From NCBI RefSeq assembly GCF_026213295.1, contig NC_079418.1, positions 7,339,341-7,403,340 of the forward strand: a stretch of DNA of 64,000 nt. The letters are read 5' to 3'. Origin of the DNA: Gadus chalcogrammus (lineage: Eukaryota > Chordata > Actinopteri > Gadiformes > Gadidae). Positions within the stretch are counted from its first letter, which is position 1. The number at the start of each line of letters is the position of its first letter. The position numbers and the translations under genes were made by a program. Under the pieces are notes generated by a model that searched no databases, was not told the origin of the DNA, and worked only from the letters and a program-made list of their open reading frames with translations. Positions 46,442 through 57,451 of the stretch are shown here, piece by piece.

Positions 46442-47637
46442 AGGGCCCTATTTTAACGGTTTGAAACGCAAGTGGGAAGCGCAAAGCGCAAGTAGCTTTG
46501 TTGGCGGTTCTACGGCGCTATCGCTATTTTACAGGCGGATAAATGACACTTGCGTCGCGGCGCAAGTGTCAAAAGGGTTGGTCTGAAGCAGCCTAGTTAC
46601 CCGTAGGTGTGGTTTGGGCGTAATGTCCAACAAACCAATGAGAGTGCCAGCTCCCATCCCCTTTAAGAGCCATGAGCGCATTTGAATCGGACGAGTTCAT
46701 ATTTTGACAGCGCGTCTGCAGTCTCCGATGAGACAAATGCACATGAATTTCAAACTGCAAATGGCTCAGTTTATTGACAAATAATATGGCCTAATTCACA
46801 CATGGAATAAGGGGTTTTCTTCCACAACTTCAGAAATACTGAGTCCTCAAATAAATTTCGGCAAAGAAAACGTATATGATGTAACATGTGATATGCGGTA
46901 ACTGTGGTTCTATTTAATGATATACGCAATACATTATAAACATTGTTTCTTATCAGTATTGTATGCTATCCTAATATGCATGTGTCCCCGCGGTAATAGA
47001 CATTGCCATTGATTTTATTATGCGTTACGTTTTTAGTTTGCGTGTGTTTAAACAGAGCACACACACACGCATTCATTCATTCTTTACACTCACTCGCGGT
47101 AAAACAATGTTTTTCACGATCAAATACTCATCAATCCTAAAAGTTATGGGCATGTAGGCCTACACGATGTCTCTGTCAAGAAAATATGTGTTTGCTGTAC
47201 GGTGTTTGCAGATGCATTGATTTAAAAGTACAACTTATTACCGCTGCATCAGCTGTTCTTTCCCAAATAATTTACCAAGAATGTGCGGCTAGGTAGATGG
47301 GAGAAGCAAAGTGTATGCGCGAGGTGCACAAGCAATCCGTATGCATCGCATGCGCATGTATGCATGCGCCCTTAAAATAGCATCTGAACAACGCGCCACT
47401 GACTTTAAACCAGGTATTTCCTGGTCAGTAGCGCAATGGTATTCAGAAACGGCAAAATACCGTTTGCGCCAGAACACGCCTCCTCCTTCCGCCGAACCGC
47501 CCCTTGGGGCGCATGATCAATCCCTAATTTACCGGCGAGTGGCGGTGGTGGGAAAAGAACGCTCTGCGCCAGTTGTAAACTAGCAACGACACATGCGCCA
47601 GTGACTAAGTCACTTGCGCCGGATGCAAGATAGGGCC
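46442..47637. mobile_element. Non-autonomous TIR element of 'gggccctatttta' type
   Basis: The left end GGGCCCTATTTTAACGG and the right end GATGCAAGATAGGGCCC are imperfect inverted repeats. Both ends are CpG-rich with repeated 'gcgcaagt' and 'cttgcgcc' words. It is inserted in a CAGA/GA tract (cagacaaa on the left, aaagacag on the right). The inside is AT-rich unique sequence with no transposase ORF. Confidence 0.7.
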
Positions 47638-50484
47638 CAAAGACAGAGAGAGGGAGAGAGAGAGCGAGAGCGAGAGAGCAAGAGACAGAGACAGAGAGAG
47701 AGACAGAGACGGTCACAGCATCTGCTCAAACTGCCACCCCAGTTGAGTCAGCTAACAGACTTGGCAGAACAGATTCCTGGACTTGAAAGTATTTAATATC
47801 TATTCGTTTTTTATTTAAATATGAGATACCAGTACACAATGCAGATATATTTTCAAACTTTGTACAGGAAACCACTTTTGAAGAAAACAGAATGGTACAC
47901 AGAAATTACGAATAATAATATAATACATATATTATAATACAAATATTATGTATATTAAATAATATAATATAATCATACTAAAGAATATAAGACCATTGTT
48001 ACCATGGGGGCTCTGGGGGGGGGGGGGGGGAATAAATATATATTATCCAGCCAATGGCCATTTCTCAAAACACCATCACCTGCTTGGAACCATGAATATG
48101 AATTATTATGAATGATGTTCCTTCTTGTAAATAACGTCCCTCATATCACACATTACCTTACCTTTTGCACCATTTAGAATTTATCTATTGTAAATTTTAC
48201 GTATTTTATTTAACCTAATTTTCTCATTTTGTTATTTAGGGTTGGAGATAAAAGCAATTTGGATTCCCCTGGCACATATTTTGAAATTGACTATAAAGTT
48301 GACCATATAAAATAAAAATGAACCAAGCTGGACACAGGGGAACTCATTGGAAGCCAGGCAAACTTTGGTGATGGATAGTTTAATTTTGTTTCATCTCAAG
48401 AAAAGCTCCATCTCTGTCCAAGATAAAAAATGTTCTATGTGTTTGTGAGAGTTTGCTGTATGTGTGTTGTTTGTTGAACAAAGCATATGCAAAATCGAAT
48501 AGTTGCTTACGTTTTTTGTGGCTGGATCCCCCAGATCTGTTATCCCCTCCCCATGTTAATATAAAGAGCACATTCGAAGGTAGCGAAAACAAGACAATTC
48601 TCATAGTCTTCGGGATTATACACAAATTGGTCGGGCTTTTGCAGTCATTTAGCCCAAACTGTCAGTCTCAGGCTAGCCTCTTCATTGCCCATTTTCATAA
48701 AAACATATTTCAATTATCTTGCATTGAACACCATGTAAGTGTAGTATTATTGTCCATTTTTGTTCTTTTAAATTTTTTTGGTTCTATATATAGATAGTCA
48801 ATAGATAGTTGAATTGTACAGCACTTTGGTCAACTTTTGTTTTCAAAAGGCTCTGAAATTTAACAATTTTGCTACATTATGACTCATCGAGTCGAAATAG
48901 CTGATGCGTTCAAAGAAAAAACCTCCACGCTTTTAAATGTCGAATGCAGATTACCAACAAAAGCGTTTCACCTGTAGTTTCAAAACTCTAATCATGGAAA
49001 CGTTTTTTCTCTTTCCGTTGAATACATATTTTGATGTTCCTTTTCAAACGCACCTGAATACAACAAAAAAAGCTATTTCACAGTCTTCGTACTCTTCTAC
49101 GGGAACAATCATTCGGTAGAGTTCGTGAGGCACTCAATACCCCGGCCTGGCCACTTGTAGTGAATGACAAACACAAAGCAAAATTTTTACAAACCCAAAA
49201 AAACACATTAAGCGACCAATAACAATAAAATGTTCCCTCATGAATGGTTTCACACTCAAGGACACACAAAAAAAAACACACAAACATTTGTAGGCAAAAC
49301 CTGCACAAACACAAAGACGATATATTTACACAAGTACAACGGAGTGATCCATCTCTAACAAAGCTTCACTCAGACACAAAGTCACGATGAGCAAGACTTA
49401 GCACACACAGGGAGAAAGAGGGGGAGACAGAGGGGGAGAGAGCGAGAGAATGAGGGAGATTGGTAGGGAGAGAGAGGGAGGAGAGAGAGAGAGAGGGAGA
49501 GGGAGAGACAAAGGGGGGGGGGGAGAGGTGAGAGAGAGAGGGGGAGAAAGGGTCGGAGAGGAGGGAGAGGGAGAGAGAAGGAGAGACAGAGAGGGAGATG
49601 GAGAGGGGAGAGAGAGAGGGGGAATAGAGAGAGAGAGAAAGAGTGACACAGCGCATAGATTATAAATCACCCAAGATTCCAGAGACTCAAAACCCACGAT
49701 GCAGTTTAAGGCGAAACAGACACACCAAACTATCCTCACATAAAAGCTGCATTTCCCATCTTTTGCACAACGTCCCATTGTATGCATTTATTTAAAAGGG
49801 AAATGCACATCAATTGACATTTTTAGTTTACACTCAAAATCTTAATTTGCCAGAGTTAGAAAAACAGCTTACTTTCATCTGTAGTCCATATACATTCGGT
49901 GTGATTTAAACTGAGACTTTTCTTCAGAATAGTAGTTTTTGGAGAATGTCCTTAGCCTTCCCAAAAACGCACAACCCCAACACACGGATGCTAGATAGCA
50001 TTGATAGCTAGCATTGCTCCGAAGCCAAACCCGCCTGTGTGTCGCATGCAGCTAGCATTTAGCATCTAAATGCTTAATGCTAACTTGATGCTACACATGG
50101 CTACACACGCTAGCATGTCGGGAAATCAAACACACACACAGAACACACCAAAACACAGGAAGTCGAACGGAGTGATTCAATCGGGATCTGCCTTAAAGGG
50201 GTAGGGAGAGAAAGAGGGAGGGGGGAGAGAAAGGAGAGAGGAGAGAGAGAGCGAGAGAGAGAGCGAGAGAGAAAGAGAGAGGAAAGAAGCAGAAGAAGGA
50301 GAAGAAGAAGAAGAAGAAGAAGAAGAAAAAAAGTAGCGTAGCTTAGCTTAGCGTAGCGACCGATCCCGGACCCCCTGGTGTCTTTTTTCCAAAATGTAGC
50401 TTAGTGTAGATAAGCTTAGCGTACCGATCTCGGACCCTCTCATGGATTTTCCAAAACGTAGCTTTGTTTAGCTTATCCTAGCTT
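47638..50484. other. Gene-free stretch, probably including the cckbr 3' UTR
   Basis: A GA tract (47640-47705), a poly-G run (48013-48030), GA/CT-rich tracts (49410-49640 and 50200-50330, the latter ending in (GAA)n) and AT-rich single-copy sequence. Directly downstream of the cckbr stop (50340-50480) a segment of about 75 bp containing 'gatc(t/c)cggacc' and 'agcttagcgta' is duplicated. A minus-strand aataaa is present near 49790. UTR extent is inference. Confidence 0.45.
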
Positions 50485-51146
50485 TCAGTTCATCCCTGCG
50501 CCGCTGCTGACCGCCGTATAGCTCACCTTATACATGGTGGTGCTTGTAGCCCCGCCTCCTCCATGTCCAGCCGTGGTGGTGGTGGTGTACCCGTCCTCCC
50601 CTCCCCCTCCTCCTCCTCCTCCCCCACCGCCCGGGAACCGGCGCCTTATCGACCGCCTCCCGGCCTTCCGCACGTAACCGGGACAACAGCACCCACAGGT
50701 GGCCAGCAAGGCGCCGCGGAACCGCGTGTTCATGAAGCAGTAGATCAGCGGGTTCACGCACGCCGACGAATACGACAGCAGGTGGATGAACGAGATGGGC
50801 GCGCCGGACAGCGCCCGGTGGGCGGAGCCCAGGTCGAAGGCCTTCCAGGTGTTGGCAGAGTACAGCGGCATCCAGCAGAGGAAGAAGAGCGCCACGATGA
50901 CCATCAGCATGCGGATCACGCGCTTTTTTGCCCGCCATTTGGATTCGGAGGCGTTGGCGCGGGCTTGTTCGCGACGGAGGGCGTGGGAGTTGAGGGTGGA
51001 GGGGGCGGTACAGGAGGGGGGGGTGGGGGTGGGGGTGGTGGGGGAGGGGGCGAAGCCTGGGGCAAGGCCCACCTTCTTGGGGTGCACCTGGATGTAGCAG
51101 CCGTCGTTGTCGTCATGGTTACTGGTTCTGCCGTTTTTCGTCAGGG
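50485..51146 (-). CDS. cckbr: Cholecystokinin B / gastrin receptor, last coding exon (TM6-TM7 and C-tail)
   Basis: The exon follows a 'cacacag' acceptor and starts with 2 bases completing a codon begun in the previous exon; it ends at TGA (50487-50485). It encodes part of intracellular loop 3, including NDGCYIQ (as in mammalian CCKBR). TM6 follows (KKRVIRMLMVIVALFFLCWM, with the CWxP motif), then the loop 'YSANTWKAFD' and 'RALSGAPISFIHLLSYSSA'. TM7 has NPLIY and the tail has a Cys cluster for palmitoylation (CGCCCPGY). It ends with KVSYTAVSS, matching the mammalian SYTTIS tail. The tail is lengthened by runs of Gly and Thr. This Gq-coupled receptor binds CCK/gastrin peptides at the plasma membrane. 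Which teleost paralogue it is cannot be told. Confidence 0.93.
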
Positions 51147-51480
51147 CTGTGTGGGGGTGGTGGGATGTGTGTGTGTGTGTGTGTCAATATTGGACAGAGG
51201 TGTGTGTGTGTGTGTTTGCGTGTGTGCGTGTTCGACATTGTTCAGACCAGAGACAATATTGTTAAGGGGAATTAAAGTGTGTGTTTGTTCGACAATGTTT
51301 GGAGGAGGGTAAATATTGCCCGCGGGGGGGGGGGGGTATGAATGAGAGGTGTGTGTTAAGGCGATGGTGTTTGTAGATAGGTTGGTGGGTTGGTGGGAGT
51401 CCAAGAGAAGGAAAGAGAGAGAGAGAAGGAGCAGCGATCAAACAGATTGAGATTACAATCAAAACCAGACTTATTATGTA

Positions 51481-51700
51481 CTTACATTTAGGGCGTTTAG
51501 CAGACGCTTTTACCCAAAGCGACTTAAACGGTTAGTACACCCATTAACACCCCGACGGCGGAGTTGACCAAAGTCAACCACAGCCAGCTTGTCAGTGTGA
51601 GGAGCTGTCAGGGTGAGGCGACTCGCTCCTCTCTAGGAGGAGTGGGGATCCAACTAGCAACCTTCAGGTTAAAAGTCAACCAACTCTATCTGCTTAGCGA
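51481..51700 (-). mobile_element. tRNA-type SINE fragment in the cckbr intron
   Basis: It starts with the word 'gcgtttagcagacgctttta' shared with LINE 3' ends. It then matches the SINE body (ccgacggcggagttgac, cagccagcttgtcagtgtga, caaccttcaggtta) of the copy at 57061-57343. Confidence 0.6.
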
Positions 51701-51779
51701 AGCCGACCCCACTTAAACTTAAGATGTTACCAGCGTTTGCATTCATATACATCCCTATGTTCGCCTGACAGTCCCTCTC

Positions 51780-52062
51780 ACTCTCTGTCTGTCTCTCTCT
51801 CCCTCCCCCTCCCTCCCTCCCTTCACCTCTCTCTCTGTCTTTCTCTCTATCTTCATCTTTCTCACCCCCTCCCTCCATCCCTCTCTCTCTGACTCTCATC
51901 TCTCTGTCCCTCTGTCTCTTCCCCCCCTCTATCTTTCTCTCTCTCCCTCCCTCTATCTCGCACTCTCATTCCCTCTCTCCCCCCATTCTCTCTCTCTATC
52001 GCCCTCTCAGCCCTGCTCCCTCCCTCTCTCCCCCCCACCCTCTCGCTCTCTTTCCCCCCAAT

Positions 52063-52098
<36 letters not shown>

Positions 52099-52100
52099 AA
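51780..52100. repeat. (CT)n-rich low-complexity tract
   Basis: Pyrimidine-rich with CTCTCT, CCCTCC and TCTGTC variants, ending in a pure (CT)n run near 52070-52090. Confidence 0.93.
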
Positions 52101-53226
52101 CACTTAGCAACAGGCGTTGGGGAGCGGTGAGCTATTTCAGCATGTTATATCCTCGGTGAGTCACATGCATCAGGAACTCCAGGATTGCCATGGAAACCAG
52201 GGACGCAGGTGGATGCTATCTTTGCTAGCGCAGGTGAAAGCTATAACTGAAACCGCGTCATTCTGACGGTGAGTTGGTGAATCTATTCATGGGGACATTT
52301 TTTTAAGGAAACTCGTTTCTTTATTTGAAATACCTCAGCGGCAAAGTAAAGAAAATGGATTTTCATTTTCTTTTTGATTTTGTTATTTATTTTTATTGCA
52401 TGCATTTTTCTTTTCTTTGCTATCGTTTTCTATTACTTATCTATTTTCTTTCATTTATTAATATTTATTGTATGCATTTCTTTTTACTTTACCTATTTTT
52501 TCTTTTACTTTTCGATTTTATTTTATTATTTCTGTTTATTGTAGGCATTTTTTTAACTAACTTTGTTTTCTTTTAGTGATCTATTTTATTATATTATTTC
52601 ATGTTATTTTATGGGAAGAACTTTGAGTCTGTCTCATGACAAATATGGATGAGGATCATTCATATTTGTTGATATCGATACCATTTCTGTTATTCCTTAA
52701 GGAGCTGAGTCTTTATCGATACCACTATCAATATTTCTATTAATTGTTGTGATGATGACACATTTTTAGTGATGAGGAAAATATTAAGGAAATACATAAT
52801 TTTATTTTAAATGACATCAGTAGTTCTACCTATACATACTAAAATTATTAGAATACTATAGAACTGTATTAGTAATACAGATACATGAGTAATACAGTAT
52901 TACTCATGTTTCTCACCAAATACTAAATTTACCTTTTCTTTATGTTACATTTGACCGCATCATGATAGCCAAACAGTCGTTTTACTGAGCCAATCTCAAC
53001 ACATCATCACGCAGCACATCTGAAACTTTATTTTCTTTTTAAGATAATTGGCTTGTATGCTGCCGATTACAACACCGATTTCACAATTGGATAACCCTAC
53101 AATTTTTAACTGACGGGACTAGCGACAAAGTCTGTGTGTGCGATTACCGCTCGTACTTTGAGTGGATGATTAAGACGGGCCCATCTGTGGTGCGACAGGA
53201 GAAAGAGGACACAGAGTCTTTTTAAC

Positions 53227-53442
53227 TCAGAGACAGTCGAAGGTACTGCATTTGGCCTTTAGTTGATGCACAATGCTAATGTGCTTGGCCATTGAGGTTG
53301 TGTTCCCCACTTTACAATAAATAATTTTCGCGCTTTTCGCCCGTTCAGCCATCCTCGCAAGCAAAGTTAACTGCCAGACTTCACTTGTTTTACTTGTAAT
53401 ACCTGTTTGCTTACAATTCCATTCAAAAACATTGGTGGACAC
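53227..53442 (-). pseudogene. BED-type zinc finger fragment of a hAT-like element
   Basis: The minus strand contains VWQLTLLA ... AKIIYCKVGNTTSMAKHISIVHQ. The GNTT-x-HxxxxH pattern is typical of BED fingers in hAT transposases. Only the C-proximal half of the finger is clear and no transposase core follows, so it is a remnant. Confidence 0.45.
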
Positions 53443-54411
53443 GCTGCAGTGATTGGATTGATTTGATTAAATGCCGTGACGCGACTCAAGGGACACAACA
53501 TTATGTTACAGGACCTACGGGACAAAAAAAATAATAATTGAACGACGGGACGGGAGTCGATGGTGGTATCGATAAGCCCAAACATTAATGATTTTTGGGT
53601 TTTGAAAAAAGTGTAACCGTGTCCTTGATAGAACCGGGTTTCGATCCCCATCCCAAATGACAAGTGCTTATAGTTGCCTTGACTATTGAATAATAAAAAC
53701 GTTTTGCTGGTCTGTTTCTCCATCTTTTCCCAGAGTCGCTTGTTTAGACTTGATGCTTACAGCGAATCGTATCATATGCGCACCATAAGGGGCGGAGTGG
53801 GGCACTTTTTCATAACGGGAGCTTACCGTACCGGCCTTGCGCTGAGTTGTTGGCATTTATTAAGAAATCCTGATGGGGGAGGGGGGTGGAGGCTGCGGGG
53901 GGTTGTTTGGCAAGGAATCCTGACAGGGGGGGGGGCAGGGGAGAGGCCCGGGGATCTGTCATGAATTTTGCAATTGGTCGTTCGCGTGACCTATGGTACA
54001 GCGGCCGCCAGGGGGTGCCCGCGGCCCAAATTACTGCCGCGGCCCACATAAATGGACCGGCCCATGGGGAAAACTCCCGATCTTTCCGAAGGCCACTCCG
54101 CCTCTGCGTACAGCATTTAAAGTCGCCCTTTCAAACAAAGCATGAGGAATCTTATGCCGTGAAATGTAAACCATTCACGAGTATGACATTCCAATTTCAA
54201 GTAAACAATACTGTTTGTTTATGCATAACAAACTCGCTGACGCAAAACTTTTCAACTTCAATAATTTGTTTTTTCTTGCTTTTTTCTTATCTACTGATTT
54301 GCATTTAGATTAACTTTAAGGGATGGAATACTGAACAGAATACTTGGGATGGATGAGGTGTTTGTTAGGTAGAATTTTTTTGTCAATTTTCATCAGCTTT
54401 TAGACTCTTAA

Positions 54412-54738
54412 AGGCACCCAGTGCAACTTTCGAGGCTTAAAAATAAACATTCAATTTCTAGTCTTTTTTACAACAATGCCGCCATTTTCTTTATTTTTTG
54501 TAACCTACAATAAATAAAGCAGGCTTCCAGTCAATGGAAAAATGGCTTCTCCCCACCGGCGATTGTTGTTGTTTACGATTTTCTATCAGTTCTCACCACA
54601 CAGCGACGTCTCATCTTTGCTCCTTGAATGTCGATATGTAATGGTATGGAGTTATTGAAACTTACTACGTGTAAAAAAGACTAGAAATTGAATGTTTATT
54701 TTTCATTGAATGTTTACATAAAGTTGCACTGGGTGCCT
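54412..54738. mobile_element. MITE with TTAA target duplication
   Basis: Inverted ends are AGGCACCCAGTGCAACTT and AAGTTGCACTGGGTGCCT. TTAA lies on both sides (54408-54411, 54739-54742). The inverted homology extends into an 'aataaacattcaatttctag' stretch and its complement. The TTAA site fits piggyBac- or Kolobok-type mobilisation; no coding capacity. Confidence 0.85.
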
Positions 54739-55038
54739 TTAAAGTATCAAGCCATAAGCTGTGTTTTTCCAGTCTGTTTTGTTGAAAGTGTCTTTCGTTT
54801 TTGTTCATTTTCTTTAACGAATACTGTTGGTTATTGTACCGAGGAGGTGAATGGCTAATAGTTAGCGACAGGTGGCATCTACAGCTAGGGTTATATAAGC
54901 TAAACACAAATTGACAATTACCCCGCCCAACACAATTTTCTGTTTCTAGAAAAATATATAAATAACATTGTATTCTCTTTTTCTGTATGCAAACGTGGTG
55001 CGTGCACCATCAAAAACAGACAAGGTGTTGTTCCTAAC

Positions 55039-55166
55039 CTATGGTGTCTGGGTTGTTGTTGACCTCAAACTGGATGCCTCGATACAGCTCTCTGGAGATG
55101 AGGCCGTAGGCGGTAATCATGACCACGCCCGGAACGAAGAACAGCGTCAGCAGCAGCAGAACGTAC
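55039..55166 (-). CDS. cckbr: Cholecystokinin B / gastrin receptor, penultimate exon (TM5)
   Basis: A 128-bp exon with acceptor 'ctcctgcag' and donor 'atag|gttagg'. It encodes YVLLLLTLFFVPGVVMITAY then GLISRELYRGIQFEV, i.e. TM5 and the start of intracellular loop 3, closely matching CCKBR. Phase fits exactly: it ends with one base of a codon and the next exon supplies two. The exons for the N-terminus to TM4 are not in this window and should lie beyond 64000. Intron 3 therefore spans at least 8.8 kb and contains Tx1 copy C. Confidence 0.92.
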
Positions 55167-56062
55167 CTGCAGGAGAGAGAGAGAGGAAGGGAGGGAGGGA
55201 GGGAGAGAGAGAGGGGGAGGGGGTGGGAGGGAGGGATAGAGAGAGGGGGTAAGGGGAGGGAGAGAGAGATTGGGGGGAGAGGTATAGTTAAAGAGGGAGA
55301 CAATGAGAGAGAGAGATAGAGAGAGACAGAGAGAGAGAAAAGAGCCGGCGAGAGTTAAAAGGACAGAGAAAAAGCAAGTCTTTTTTTAGGCCTTATGGTC
55401 GCAAATGACAACAAACAGGAAATAGACGACCGAGTGATTCATGAGATACACCAAGATCAACAATGGCCGACAAGCCCTTTGGAGCAACTGCACAATTTAT
55501 TTAAGCAACCCCCTTTATCACTATGTGCAATAACCCCCTGACATCTTGAATGTATTTACTGTTTTGTTATGTTTGTTATGCGTCTATTTAGCATGGAGCC
55601 GACTGTGAACATTTCACTGCAATGTATTGTGTATGTGACAAATAAAATCAATTGAGGCCGAGCAAAATAATCAAAGCAGTCCAATTAAAATGATCGCAAA
55701 TATTGCTGCATGAACAAGTTTTACGGAAATAACAACCAAACACACTCTCTCTCTCTCTCGTTTTTTTTTCTGTGTCTCTCGCATGAATATATTAACCGTG
55801 GAGCACCGAATTAATTCATCTTTGATAACCAGAGGCGCTACGGTCAATCTGTTCGGAAATGCATTCTAAAAAAGGGTACCATGTGTGTTTTTCCACTTCA
55901 TGATGGGGAAAATGTTTTTTGGTTGTTTTTTGTACATTTTCGATTAACGAATGCTGTTATTTTTTGGCGGGAAGGTGAAGGGCTAACAGCTAGCGACAGG
56001 TGGCTACTACAGCTCGGGCTGTTTTAGCTTTAAACAAGAATAAGACACAGACACAGACACAG

Positions 56063-56066
<4 letters not shown>
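55167..56066. other. cckbr intron 3 segment next to the TM5 exon: GA tract and unique sequence
   Basis: A GA/GGGA tract (55171-55340) lies directly upstream of the exon 4 acceptor (as CT-rich polypyrimidine on the minus strand). Sequence without coding signal follows, including a CT run (55745-55760). Confidence 0.6.
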
Positions 56067-56099
<33 letters not shown>

Positions 56100-57060
56100 A
56101 TTTTTAAAACCCTTTTTATTTTCACTTTATCAATTTCACATAACTTAAAACAAAAACAAAATCAAAAACATAACCTACAAAAACAAATGATAACAAAACA
56201 AAAGAAATTACAATCAAATAAACACGCGTAATAATCACTCCTTCAGGCCAACCCTTCCCGGAATACAAGTTCCCCCTCTTCCACCTCGCACAGAGCTGCT
56301 CCACAACACCACCTTCTGCTGAAAGTCTCTAGATCTTTCATTTCCCTGTAGAATCTGTAATCTATTAAGATTCTTGATCTCAGACTTCTGACCAAATACA
56401 CCTTTAAAAAAACGACCAGGTTGGACTCAACCTTTCTCTTGCGGCTTATATAAATAACCATTTTTGATTGCTCAATTATAACATTTTAAAGTTCACATTT
56501 GTTACTGCAGTTTTTCCTATATTTAAAACCAAAAATAAAAAACAATTTCGGGAAAGATTCCCCAAAAGCCATGAAAAGCATCTCTAAAAAGGGGAAAAGA
56601 GTGGAAAGTCTGGGGCATTCTAAAAAACAGTGAAAAATGTTTTCCCTCTGTGGACAAAAGGGACAAACATTAGAAACACTGGGATTTAAAAGCGAGATAA
56701 AAGAGTTAACAGCCACTATTCCATGTAAAAGTCTCCATTGTAAATCAGCAATCTTCTTGACCAATGGTGGTTTGTACAGTGCCCTCCACTCAGGCCTCAC
56801 ATCCTCCTTCACACCAAAATGAGCCCTCCAGGGACTGTCTGTTCGACCATTCAACTTTGTCTTGTTCAAAACCTTTACACAGAGGGAGTACGCAACTTTA
56901 CCTTTTAAGTCACTAAAACCAATTTTCCTTGTATTTAAAAACGTGCCAGTGCAGTCTTTAAAATCAGGGACAATATCAAGGTTAGGGAAAGGATCGTCAC
57001 CGTCAGGAACTCTAAAACCATTGTAAAACGTCCTTAGAAGAACACACTTGTTTCCAGTCA

Positions 57061-57451
57061 GTTGTTGTAAGTAAGTAAGTAAGCTTTATTTGTACAGCGC
57101 CTTTCACAGAGCAGGGTCACAAGGCGCTTCACAATATTGCCACACAATCACCCATTCATACACACATTCATACACCGACGGCGGAGTCAGCCATGCAAGG
57201 CGACAGCCAGCTCGTCGGGAGCAGTTAGGGTTAGGTGCCTTGCTCAGGGACACCTCGACACTCAGCTAGGAGGAGCCGGGGATTGAACCAACAACCTTCA
57301 GGTTAGCAGCCAACCCGCTCTACCTCCTGAGCTACTGCCGCCCTACAGCACCAGGTATCCCCAGGCTGTCTCCCATCCAAGTACTAACCAGGCCCGACCC
57401 TGCTTAGCTTCCGAGATCAGATGAGATCGGGCGTGTTCAGGGTGGTATTGT
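57061..57451 (-). mobile_element. Composite SINE with 5S-rRNA head and tRNA-like body
   Basis: On the minus strand it begins (57448) with 5S rRNA sequence lacking about the first 10 bases: TACCACCCTGAACACGCCC, then AAGCTAAGCAGGGTCGGG and TTAGTACTTGGATGGGAGAC. A tRNA-like part follows from 57343 (GCAGTAGCTCAGGAGGTAGA; B box GGTTCAATCCCC), then a body with GTGTCCCTGAGCAAGGCACC and a (CTTAC)n tail. It interrupts Tx1 ORF2 between HWRQ and QLTGNK. The arrangement resembles SINEs such as AmnSINE1 that have both 5S and tRNA parts. Confidence 0.8.
57344..57448 (-). other. 5S rRNA-derived sequence (SINE head, not a 5S gene)
   Basis: About 105 of 119 nucleotides of 5S rRNA with only a few mismatches. 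The internal promoter elements (box A region AGCTAAGCAGGGTCGGGCC, box C region GGATGGGAGAC) look intact. It has no 5S-type terminator, is continuous with the SINE body, and lies inside a LINE. Confidence 0.85.

Larger units (their letters stand above)
51147..55038 (-). other. cckbr: cckbr intron between the TM5 and TM6-7 exons
   Basis: GT-AG intron of about 3.9 kb. It holds TG tracts near the acceptor (51166-51235), a SINE fragment (51481-51700), CT-rich tracts (51780-52100) and an AT-rich stretch with loose repeats of about 90 bp (52340-52620). It also has a BED-finger remnant (53227-53442), G-rich tracts (53870-53945) and a MITE (54412-54738). No additional exon is seen. Confidence 0.8.

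Noticed and set aside
50563..51312. 249-codon plus-strand ORF over the last cckbr exon
   Set aside because: Antisense shadow driven by GC-rich Gly/Thr codons; the minus strand matches the receptor through TM6 and TM7 with splice signals.
54968..55319. Plus-strand ORFs across the TM5 exon
   Set aside because: Antisense shadows of the cckbr exon and adjacent GA tract.
57344..57448. A 5S ribosomal RNA gene
   Set aside because: Truncated at the 5' end, no terminator, fused to a tRNA-like SINE and embedded in a LINE ORF.
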